A model generated the notes under the pieces. It worked only from the letters and a program-made list of their open reading frames with translations. It was not told the DNA's origin and searched no databases. Of a stretch of 9,755 bases of DNA, positions 1-6,323 are shown one piece after another. Numbering within the stretch: the stretch's first letter is position 1; every line of letters begins with the position of its first letter. The DNA comes from Abditibacteriota bacterium. GTDB lineage: Bacteria; Armatimonadota; UBA5829. Position numbers and translations under genes: made by a program. The stretch lies in NCBI GenBank assembly GCA_017959625.1, contig JAGDAG010000181.1:1-9755 (forward strand), in the 5' to 3' direction.

Positions 1-874
1 CTTTGGAAGAGTCTCCGCAGAAGCTCCAGGCCCTGGAGATACCGGCGATCCTGTTCCCCTTTCCCTCGTTGTTGGTCCATATCAGGGCATTGCAGCGGCA
101 TCGGCTATTCACACCAACTGAGTTTCCTGTATAGAGCGCGATACTCTTAGTATAAAAATCGACGTTCTTTGACACGTCCCCGGGACTGAGGGTCAGCCTC
201 CAGTGTTCGATGCACCCGTCCCGATAGGTGAGCCTTATTACATCATCGGTCAGCATTTCCGCCTCGACCGGAACAAGGTCCGAGTTTGATCCTCCGCCGG
301 CCGTTTGGCGAAACGCGGCCGGGACCACCGAACGGCGGACAAGGGTCTTGCCGCTCATCTTTTCCGGAGTTACGGTATCCACGACTATCTGTTCGTCACG
401 AATACCCCGAATATCCTGCTTAAAAAACGGGATAATGGCAACTACCCGTATTCCGTCAGCAGTTTCATTCACAGTATGTATTTTGTCTCTTTCGGCAAAT
501 ACTTCATTTTTGACACCTATGTCCTGAACGGAACCTTCAGGATATTTGACAGGCAGCGACGTCCAGTCGTATTTGCCGGCCTTGCCGGTAAAAAACGGCG
601 CATTCAATGCGACATAACTTCCCGGACCTGCGTTTCCGGCGAGTTTTCTCTCGACCACGAGAGCGTCGGTATATTCATATATCCTTACGTCATATATACC
701 GTTTGCATCCCTGTATCCGGCATACTTCTCGGGAATAGCCGTATACCTTGCGCCTTTCACCGCATAGCAGGGAGGTTCGGGAGCGTCTCTCTCAATCCTA
801 AGGGTCTGTCCGCAGAATACGGCGGAAGCCGAAAGCAGGGACAGGATCCATGCAACTAACAGGATTTTTTTCAT
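1..874 (-). CDS. Exported protein of unknown function (3' end cut by window edge)
   Basis: I do not recognise this protein. Reading from ATG 874, the frame stays open for 291 residues to the left edge with no stop, so the C-terminus is missing. It starts MKKILLVAWILSLLSASA, a classical Sec signal peptide: two lysines, a hydrophobic core at about residues 4-14, and a small-residue region at 15-18. Cys21 follows Phe20, which is not a good lipobox, so type I cleavage is more likely than lipidation. The mature part is rich in aromatic and beta-favouring residues and has no membrane segment. Cysteines sit at 36, 221, 259, 261 and 286; the late ones (including an RCRCN motif at 258-262) could form disulfides. 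The start is well supported by AGGAG 8 nt upstream and by its own promoter. The gene is separated from polA by a terminator, so it is a distinct transcription unit. The long open frames on the opposite strand here look like antisense shadows. Confidence 0.8.
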   Translation of the reverse strand, partial: MKKILLVAWILSLLSASAVFCGQTLRIERDAPEPPCYAVKGARYTAIPEKYAGYRDANGIYDVRIYEYTDALVVERKLAGNAGPGSYVALNAPFFTGKAGKYDWTSLPVKYPEGSVQDIGVKNEVFAERDKIHTVNETADGIRVVAIIPFFKQDIRGIRDEQIVVDTVTPEKMSGKTLVRRSVVPAAFRQTAGGGSNSDLVPVEAEMLTDDVIRLTYRDGCIEHWRLTLSPGDVSKNVDFYTKSIALYTGNSVGVNSRCRCNALIWTNNEGKGNRIAGISRAWSFCGDSSK

Positions 875-882
875 AGTATCTT

Positions 883-887
883 CTCCT
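883..887 (-). promoter_or_regulatory. Ribosome binding site of the exported-protein gene
   Basis: On the minus strand AGGAG is followed by 8 nt and then ATG at 874. This is strong and decides the start codon. A short GC-rich hairpin (890-905) ends immediately upstream. Confidence 0.75.
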
Positions 888-889
888 TT

Positions 890-905
890 TGCGCTATATC
901 GCGCA
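890..905 (-). promoter_or_regulatory. Small hairpin in the 5' leader, next to the ribosome binding site
   Basis: The minus strand reads TGCGC-GATATA-GCGCA, a 5-bp GC-rich stem with a 6-nt loop, ending just before the Shine-Dalgarno sequence at 887-883. A second weaker stem (GCCT-ATATC-AGGC, 938-926) lies upstream in the same leader of roughly 85 nt. The structures may modulate translation or be chance. I cannot match them to a known riboswitch. Confidence 0.35.
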
Positions 906-966
906 CAAGTCCGGGCGGTATTGAAGCCTGATATAGGCGCCATCGTTTTATATATCACCCATGTAT

Positions 967-994
967 AGTATATCAAAAAAAAATAAAACGTCAA
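967..994 (-). promoter_or_regulatory. Sigma70-type promoter for the exported-protein gene
   Basis: On the minus strand there is a -35 box TTGACG (994-989), a 16-bp spacer that is almost all T, and a -10 box TATACT (972-967), one or two mismatches from consensus in each box. The predicted transcript starts near 960 and leaves a leader of about 85 nt before the ATG at 874. The -35 box begins only 7 bases past the poly-T tail of the polA terminator, so the two elements form one compact junction. Confidence 0.75.
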
Positions 995-1000
995 CAACAC

Positions 1001-1032
1001 AAAAAAGCTTTCCGTTTAAAAAAACGGAAAGC
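1001..1032 (-). terminator. Intrinsic terminator after polA
   Basis: The minus strand forms a perfect 11-bp stem (GCTTTCCGTTT pairing with AAACGGAAAGC, 1032-1022 with 1017-1007) with a TTTT loop, directly followed by six T. It begins about 22 nt after the polA stop codon. The tail polarity fits termination of minus-strand transcripts; the plus strand has no T-run after the stem. It closes the sppA-polA transcription unit. Confidence 0.9.
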
Positions 1033-1053
1033 CTTATTCGCCGCGTTCAAAGG

Positions 1054-3651
1054 TCACAGCTCCGCCGGCTGCATGTCACCCAGGCTGCTCCCCTGCTTCA
1101 CGTCGCAGATGAGAGGCACCAGCAGGCCGTAAGCCGATTCCATCTCTTTTTTTACGATGGCCGCCGTCTCCTTCCATTTCTGATACGGCGCCTCCACTAC
1201 AAGCTCGTCGTGTATCTGCAAAAGCAGCTTTGAATCCGTGTTTTTAAGGCTTTTTTCCAGGTTTATCATGGCTTTCTTGATGATATCTGCCGCCGAGCCC
1301 TGAAAAGGCATGTTCACCGCGGCCCGCTCTGCCGCCAGCCTTGTCTGCCGGTTTTTGCTGTTTATTTCCGGCACGTAACGGCGCCGGCCCATAATGGTTT
1401 TCACGTAACCTGTTTCCGCGGCGTCTGCGAGTATCTTTTCGGTGGTTTTCTTCACCAGCGGGAACCTGGCAAAATACTTTTCCGTGATCTCCTTCGCTTC
1501 CTTCACGGAGCAGCCCAACTGCCCCGCAAGGGTGAACTCTGCCATTCCGTACAGGATGGCGAAATTCAGGGTCTTGGCCCGCCGCCTCATATCGGGCGTC
1601 ACCTCGCTGCGTTCCACGCCGAAAAGCCCTGCCGCCGCTTCCGTATGGAAGTCCCGCCCTTCCCTGAAGGCTTCTATGAGCCACGGGTCCCGGGTTATAT
1701 GGGCAAGGAGCCTGAACTCCACCTGGCTGTAATCCGCAGAGATCAGAGTGAAGCCTTCGGCAGCCACGAAGGCCCGGCGTATCTGCCTGCCTGTTTCGGT
1801 TTTCACGGGTATGTTCTGAAGGTTGGGCCTCGATGACGAAAGCCTGCCGGTAGAGGTGACTGTCTGATTGAAATTGGTGTGTATCCGGCCGGTCTTCGGG
1901 TCCACCAGCCCCGCCAGGGCGTCGGCATAGGTGCTTTTGAGCTTTGCAAGCTCTCTGTATCTCAAAACCTCTCCGCAGACCGGGTATTCCGATACCAGCT
2001 GCGAAAGGATCTCTTCGCCCGTTGAACGGGCGGAGCCTTTTTTGGGATACGGTATCTGCATATGCCCGAACAGCACTTCCCCCAGCTGCTTGGGGCTGGA
2101 GATATTGAACACTTCCCCTGCCGCCGCGTAGATTTTCCGGGATATCTCCTCCAGGTCTTTTTCAAAGCCGGCGCTCATGGCGTTCAGCGCCTTCCTGTCG
2201 GCCTCGATGCCCCGGAGCTCCATATCCCCCAGAACGAAGGCCAGGGGAAGCTCCAGCTCTTCGTAAAGCCGCTTTGTATCGGGGTCCAGTTCCCCGTAAA
2301 GCTTTTCCGAGAGGGCGCGCACCACAAAAGCGTTGCTTGCTGCCTGCGCGCCGTACTCCTCCTTCCACATTTCGGCGGGAGAAAGAGCGGAGATCGTGCT
2401 GTCCCTGAGATAAGCGATAAGGGAAAGGTCCATATCTGCGCCCCGCAGGCAGATCTTCTCGGCAAGGAGCTGTTTATACAGGGCCTTCGCCGAATAGACC
2501 GTTTTTTTGATATCCGGATCCTCCAGTATATGCTTCAGCTCCCCTATCTCCGCCATAAAGGGCTGATCGAATACTATAAGCCCCAGGTCCAGCCCCCGGG
2601 ACACCGGGAGCTGCCACAGTCTGCCCCCCGCATATATGGAAATATTTCTGAGCTCGTCATCGGCGTAAAGGGCGATGCGGTCCGACGCTTCCAGGGTATC
2701 CTTCAGCCTTTTGAACTCTGTCTCGCTGTCCACCGCCACCGCCGCCGGGATCTCCGGAGCCCCGGAGACGGGCATCAGCTCCTCCGGAGAAACAGCATGT
2801 ATGGTCCTTAAGAGGCTGCGGAACTCGTATTTTTTGAAGAGCTCCAGAAGATATGGGTAGTCCGGACCTTTATATTCACGCTTCAGTATGTCCGGATCGA
2901 GAGGGACCTCTGTGTTTATCTCCGCAAGGCTGCGGGAAAGATATGCCTTGTCCCTGTTTTCAATAAGGCTGTCTTTGAGCTTTCCCTTCTTCAGAAGGTC
3001 GATATTCTCGTAAAGGCCGGCTATGGACCCGTAATCGCATATCAGCTTTGCGGCAGTCTTGTCCCCTACTCCCGGAACGCCGGGTATATTGTCGGAGGAA
3101 TCGCCTTTAAGGCCCTTGAAATCCACCACCTGGCCGGCTCCGATGCCGTAGCGTTCTTTTATGCGCTCTTCGTCATAGACCGCCATATCCGAAACGCCCT
3201 TCACCGTGTGATAGACCTTCACCTGTCCGTTCACCAGCTGAAGAGTGTCCAGGTCGCCGGAATAGATGTGGGTCTCCATTCCCGAAGCCGCGCCCATAAC
3301 GGAAAGGGTGCCTATTATATCGTCGCCTTCATAGCCCTCCAGCTCGGACACGGTGATGCCGAAGGCCCTCAGTATATCCCTTGCCGGCTGCATCTGCATC
3401 ACCAGCGCGTCTTCGGGAGGCTTCCGCTGGGCCTTATACTCCGGGTAGGCTTTATGCCGGAAAGTGGGAGCGGGAGTGTCGAAAGCCGCCACTATGACGT
3501 CGGGAGCGTCCTTTTCAAGGATGCTTGTCACCATATTGCAAAGCCCGTAAAGGGCGTTTGTGGGAAAGCCGTCCTTCGTCGAGAGTTCCCGGGTGGCAAA
3601 ATACGAACGGTAAAGCAAAGAATTTCCGTCTAAAAGCAACAGTTTTTTCAT
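1054..3651 (-). CDS. polA: DNA polymerase I, 5' nuclease plus polymerase, 3'-5' exonuclease site degenerate
   Basis: Family A DNA polymerase of 865 residues, the usual size, for gap filling, Okazaki RNA removal and repair synthesis. Residues 1-290 are the 5'-3' (flap) nuclease: DGNSLLYRSYFA at 8-19 and metal-binding acidics at GYEGDD (106-111), SGDLD (131-135) and KGDSSDNIPG (183-191). Residues 300-470 correspond to the proofreading fold, but where E. coli Pol I has the DTET metal-binding motif this protein reads ALYADD (327-332), and the Exo II aspartate also appears absent, so proofreading is probably lost, as in Taq and Bacillus Pol I. Residues 470-865 are the polymerase: motif A DYSQVEFRLLAH (640-651, Asp640), the O-helix region KTLNFAILYG (693-702, Lys693 and Tyr701), and motif C QIHDELVVE (812-820, Asp815). 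The ATG overlaps the sppA stop as TAATG and the ribosome binding site is weak (AAGAAG), suggesting translational coupling. An intrinsic terminator follows. Confidence 0.97.
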   Translation of the reverse strand: MKKLLLLDGNSLLYRSYFATRELSTKDGFPTNALYGLCNMVTSILEKDAPDVIVAAFDTPAPTFRHKAYPEYKAQRKPPEDALVMQMQPARDILRAFGITVSELEGYEGDDIIGTLSVMGAASGMETHIYSGDLDTLQLVNGQVKVYHTVKGVSDMAVYDEERIKERYGIGAGQVVDFKGLKGDSSDNIPGVPGVGDKTAAKLICDYGSIAGLYENIDLLKKGKLKDSLIENRDKAYLSRSLAEINTEVPLDPDILKREYKGPDYPYLLELFKKYEFRSLLRTIHAVSPEELMPVSGAPEIPAAVAVDSETEFKRLKDTLEASDRIALYADDELRNISIYAGGRLWQLPVSRGLDLGLIVFDQPFMAEIGELKHILEDPDIKKTVYSAKALYKQLLAEKICLRGADMDLSLIAYLRDSTISALSPAEMWKEEYGAQAASNAFVVRALSEKLYGELDPDTKRLYEELELPLAFVLGDMELRGIEADRKALNAMSAGFEKDLEEISRKIYAAAGEVFNISSPKQLGEVLFGHMQIPYPKKGSARSTGEEILSQLVSEYPVCGEVLRYRELAKLKSTYADALAGLVDPKTGRIHTNFNQTVTSTGRLSSSRPNLQNIPVKTETGRQIRRAFVAAEGFTLISADYSQVEFRLLAHITRDPWLIEAFREGRDFHTEAAAGLFGVERSEVTPDMRRRAKTLNFAILYGMAEFTLAGQLGCSVKEAKEITEKYFARFPLVKKTTEKILADAAETGYVKTIMGRRRYVPEINSKNRQTRLAAERAAVNMPFQGSAADIIKKAMINLEKSLKNTDSKLLLQIHDELVVEAPYQKWKETAAIVKKEMESAYGLLVPLICDVKQGSSLGDMQPAEL

Positions 3652-4634
3652 TATCTTCTTGTTGTTCCTGCTTCGTTTGCCAGCATATCCAGCGCGTTTC
3701 TCAGGACGCGTTTTTCCATGTCGGGCCCCACGGAGCCGAACAGGCTCTGATATATATTGTTTTTGCCGTCCGCTGCGACGGCCTCCGGGCTGTCTCCAAG
3801 CCCTGCGGCTTTTCCGATCGCAGCCAGGCAGCTGTTGTAGGAACCCGTTTCGTCCACCAGCCCCGCGGCCTTGGCCTGGACCCCGCTGTAGACCCTGCCT
3901 TCCGCCAGCTGCCGCACCCGGGCTTCGCCGAGCCTGCGGCCGGCGGCGACCTCCGATATGAACACTTCATAGGTCGTGTCGATCATTTTCTGAAGGATAG
4001 CCTTTTCTTCCTCCGACATGGCGCGGTCCATGGAGCCGATATCCTTGTATTTGCCCGCCTTCACAGTCTGGGGAGCCACTCCCAGCATCTTCATGAGCCC
4101 GGAAGCGTCATAGCCGTGCATGATCACGCCGATGGAGCCTGTTATGGTGGTCCTGTAAGCGTATATCTTGTCGCATTTGGCCGCCACCCAGTAAGCGGCG
4201 CTGGCAGCGGTGTCTTCCATGCTGGCGTATACGGGTTTATGCTGCGCTTTTGCATAATCGACGGCTTCGCTGATCTCTTCGGCCGCAACGGGCGTGCCCC
4301 CGGGGCTGTTGATACTGAGTATTATCCCCTTCACGGACGGATCGTCGGCCGCCTTGCGGATATTCTCCGCCACCGTCCCGCTGAAGGAACCGTCGCTGAA
4401 ACCGAATAAACTGTCGGAAGCAAAGCCGGTAAGCATGACGCCGCTGATATGCACCACGGCTATATGCCCGCCGGCCGGCTTATCGGAGCCCCGCAGCCCG
4501 CCTGTCACAGCCGCCGCAACGATGAGTATCACGGCGATAAAGGCCGCTATCTGAAACAGTGTATTCTTCCAGAAGGGAGGCTTTGCCGCAGGAGGCGGAC
4601 AGATTTCCGTATTGCTGTTTGTTTGTTCTTCCAT
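3651..4634 (-). CDS. sppA: SppA, membrane-anchored S49 signal peptide peptidase
   Basis: Single-domain (short, Bacillus-type) S49 serine peptidase that degrades signal peptides left in the membrane. From ATG 4634 it has 327 residues. After a short cytoplasmic tail, one hydrophobic helix (about 25-45, FQIAAFIAVILIVAAAV) anchors it, with the catalytic part outside. The core shows SINSPGG (107-113), nucleophile Ser145 in TAASAAYW, TGSIGVI (165-171), and the probable general-base Lys197 in KYKDIGS, matching the Ser/Lys dyad of Bacillus SppA. Other S49 conservation includes AAGR at 230-233, GRVYSG (246-251), KAAGLVDE (255-262). Start: an in-frame TTG at 4646 would add four residues, but ATG 4634 has GGAGAG with good spacing, and that site overlaps the TTG codon, so ATG is preferred. 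The stop overlaps polA's ATG. SppA with PolA is a pairing without an obvious shared pathway. Confidence 0.94.
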   Translation of the reverse strand: MEEQTNSNTEICPPPAAKPPFWKNTLFQIAAFIAVILIVAAAVTGGLRGSDKPAGGHIAVVHISGVMLTGFASDSLFGFSDGSFSGTVAENIRKAADDPSVKGIILSINSPGGTPVAAEEISEAVDYAKAQHKPVYASMEDTAASAAYWVAAKCDKIYAYRTTITGSIGVIMHGYDASGLMKMLGVAPQTVKAGKYKDIGSMDRAMSEEEKAILQKMIDTTYEVFISEVAAGRRLGEARVRQLAEGRVYSGVQAKAAGLVDETGSYNSCLAAIGKAAGLGDSPEAVAADGKNNIYQSLFGSVGPDMEKRVLRNALDMLANEAGTTRR

Positions 4635-4638
4635 TTTT

Positions 4639-4644
4639 CTCTCC
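4639..4644 (-). promoter_or_regulatory. Ribosome binding site that decides the sppA start
   Basis: GGAGAG on the minus strand lies 4 nt from ATG 4634 (6 nt when counted from GGAG). It shares a base with the alternative TTG codon at 4646, which has no ribosome binding site of its own in a sensible place. Confidence 0.7.
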
Positions 4645-4653
4645 AAAAGCTGT

Positions 4654-4691
4654 CATATAAAATAATAGTGGCAAAGCAGGGTTTGCCACTA
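4654..4691 (-). terminator. Hairpin with U-rich tail between guaB and sppA
   Basis: The minus strand forms a perfect 10-bp stem (TAGTGGCAAA with TTTGCCACTA, 4691-4682 with 4675-4666), a 6-nt loop CCCTGC, then TTATTTTATAT. It lies 16 nt past the guaB stop. Shape and position fit an intrinsic terminator, but the tail is broken by A residues, so partial readthrough into sppA-polA is likely. No clear separate promoter is visible in the 73-nt gap. It could alternatively stabilise the guaB mRNA 3' end. Confidence 0.6.
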
Positions 4692-4707
4692 CAAATAACT
4701 TTTTGCG

Positions 4708-6222
4708 CTACTGGATCCCGAATTTCGGGGTCTGGTAGGAGTATAAACCGTGGACCGAGCCTTCCGCCTGGGCGGCGGCAGTCCTGTGTTCGAAGCGGAG
4801 CCTGTCGGACATAAGCGCCTCGTGAAGAGCGGTGACGGACGGGCAGCCCATATCCTGAAAGCTCTGGGAGAGCCCCTTCATCAGATACGGCACGTAGTCC
4901 ACCAGGGAACCTCTGTCAAGCACCGTTCCGGAGACCCCCTGGGGAACGGTCACCTTGGCCGCTTCGTCGTCCAGATATCTTTTGCTTCCGCCCTTGAGCA
5001 TGGCCTCTACGGAAGCCATCCCCCTGTAGCGTTTCACACGCATGCCGTTTTCATAGAAGTATTCACCCGGCGCCTCGTTGGTCCCGGCGATAAGATAGCC
5101 TACCATAACGCAGGAAGCGCCTACCGAAAGGGCCTTGGCCATATGGCCTATCCCCTGGATGCCTCCGTCGGCTATCACCGGCACACCGTATTCCTTGCCC
5201 ACCATGGCGCAGTTGTAGACCGCGGTGGCCTGGGGCCTTCCCACGGACATCATATTCTGGGTGATGCAGATAGAGCCCGGGCCCATACCCACTCTCAGGG
5301 AATCGGCTCCCGCCCGGATAAGGGCCAGAGACTGTTCCCGGGTGACCACGTTCCCCGCGATAACGTCCAGCGAGGGATAGTTTTCTTTGATATGCTTTAT
5401 CATATCTATCTGAAAAGAAGAATATCCCTGGGCGGAATCGATAAGGATTATATCCGCTCCGGCTTCGAAGAGCGCCTCTACCCGTTCTCTGTCCTCGGGC
5501 TTCGTGGAAACGGCGGCGCCCACCAGCAGCTGCTTTCCCGCGCTCTTGGAGGCGTAGGGGAATTCCTTGTTCTTAAGGAGGTCCGTCCTGCTCAAAAGGG
5601 CCACAAGCTCATCATTATCGTTGACTACGGGCAGTTTTCCTTTTTTTGACGCCTTGAGTATTTTGTTCGCTTCCTTGAGGGTCACGCCTTTTTTCGCCAC
5701 CACCAGATCCTTGCGGGGAGTCATGACCTCGTGGAGGGGCCTGGACATATCCTTCTCAAAATCCACGTCCCTGCTGGTAACGATACCCAGAAGGCGGCTC
5801 TTCATGGTGCCGTCTTCGGTTATGGGGATACCCGAAAAACCGTTGCTTTCGCGTATATCATGGATATCCTTAACGGTGTGATTCGGAGAAAGAACGCAGG
5901 GCTTGAGTATAAAACCGTTTTCAAACGTCTTTACCCTTCTTACATGCTTGACCTGCTCCTCGATGGTATTGTTGTAATGGATGATGCCGAGCCCGCCCAG
6001 AAGCGCCATGTAAACCGCCATTTTCCATTCGGTGACGGTATCCATGGGGGACGATATCATAGGACGTTTCAGTTTGATATTTCTGGTTACATAGGTTTCA
6101 AAATTGACGTCCGCAGCCTGAAAATCTATATACCCGGGAAGCACGATAAAATCGTCGTAGGTGAGGCCTTTTCCCGCATTGAATAACTCGGCAGCCGACA
6201 ATCCGTCTTTTGTGATATCCAT
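4708..6222 (-). CDS. guaB: IMP dehydrogenase, eukaryote-like sequence type
   Basis: Oxidises IMP to XMP with NAD+, the committed step of guanine nucleotide synthesis, in the cytoplasm as a tetramer. From ATG 6222 it has 504 residues. The (beta/alpha)8 barrel is interrupted by two CBS domains (about 105-165 and 168-225). Catalytic loop GMGPGSICITQ (312-322) holds Cys319 and Thr321; IADGGIQ is at 350-356; the flap is YRGMAS (399-404) with the Arg-Tyr pair 415-416. From memory many segments read like human IMPDH2 rather than typical bacterial GuaB: GLTYDDFIVLPGYIDF near the N-terminus, SKKGKLPVVND before DELVA, ICITQ where bacteria usually have ICTTR, GRPQATAVY, QGVSGTV. Start: an upstream in-frame TTG at 6243 would add seven residues, but ATG 6222 has GGAGG 5 nt away. 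It is preceded by a 101-nt gap and followed by a hairpin, so it may be expressed partly on its own. Confidence 0.96.
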   Translation of the reverse strand: MDITKDGLSAAELFNAGKGLTYDDFIVLPGYIDFQAADVNFETYVTRNIKLKRPMISSPMDTVTEWKMAVYMALLGGLGIIHYNNTIEEQVKHVRRVKTFENGFILKPCVLSPNHTVKDIHDIRESNGFSGIPITEDGTMKSRLLGIVTSRDVDFEKDMSRPLHEVMTPRKDLVVAKKGVTLKEANKILKASKKGKLPVVNDNDELVALLSRTDLLKNKEFPYASKSAGKQLLVGAAVSTKPEDRERVEALFEAGADIILIDSAQGYSSFQIDMIKHIKENYPSLDVIAGNVVTREQSLALIRAGADSLRVGMGPGSICITQNMMSVGRPQATAVYNCAMVGKEYGVPVIADGGIQGIGHMAKALSVGASCVMVGYLIAGTNEAPGEYFYENGMRVKRYRGMASVEAMLKGGSKRYLDDEAAKVTVPQGVSGTVLDRGSLVDYVPYLMKGLSQSFQDMGCPSVTALHEALMSDRLRFEHRTAAAQAEGSVHGLYSYQTPKFGIQ

Positions 6223-6227
6223 TTGAT

Positions 6228-6232
6228 CCTCC
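6228..6232 (-). promoter_or_regulatory. Ribosome binding site that decides the guaB start
   Basis: GGAGG on the minus strand is separated by 5 nt (ATCAA) from ATG 6222. It lies downstream of the alternative TTG at 6243, so that codon cannot use it. Confidence 0.75.
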
Positions 6233-6323
6233 GTAAATCTCAATCAGAACCTGTTAAGCGATCGCTGCAAGCAGCTGTTATTATTTATTTTACTACAAAT
6301 CGCCGAAAAAATAAAGCGGCGCG

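Noticed and set aside
307..313. Lipoprotein reading of the exported protein at Cys21, or a proofreading motif in PolA at VDSETEF (the coordinates given are the PolA residue numbers)
   Set aside because: Phe at -1 of Cys21 breaks the lipobox rule, and the PolA VDSETEF aligns upstream of the true Exo I position.
228..859. Overlapping plus-strand open frames of 99 and 184 codons
   Set aside because: They lie antisense to the well-supported exported-protein gene, which has a signal peptide, ribosome binding site and promoter. They show no recognisable domain and no ribosome binding site of note.
3525..4409. Plus-strand open frame of 294 codons across the sppA-polA junction
   Set aside because: It is opposite two clearly identified genes with conserved motifs. 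Long antisense frames are expected in GC-rich coding DNA, and its composition (rich in Gly, His, Arg, Pro) is typical of a shadow.
4635..4646. Upstream in-frame TTG start for sppA at 4646
   Set aside because: ATG 4634 has a properly spaced GGAGAG that overlaps the TTG itself.
4750..5649. Plus-strand open frame of 299 codons antisense to guaB
   Set aside because: Fully inside guaB in antisense, with no family resemblance and shadow-like composition.
6223..6243. Upstream in-frame TTG start for guaB at 6243
   Set aside because: The GGAGG site lies between the TTG and ATG 6222 and is correctly spaced only for the ATG.
6258..6265. GCGATCGC, the HIP1 octamer of cyanobacteria
   Set aside because: A single copy is no evidence of the genome-wide enrichment that defines HIP1, so I do not use it to claim a cyanobacterial origin.
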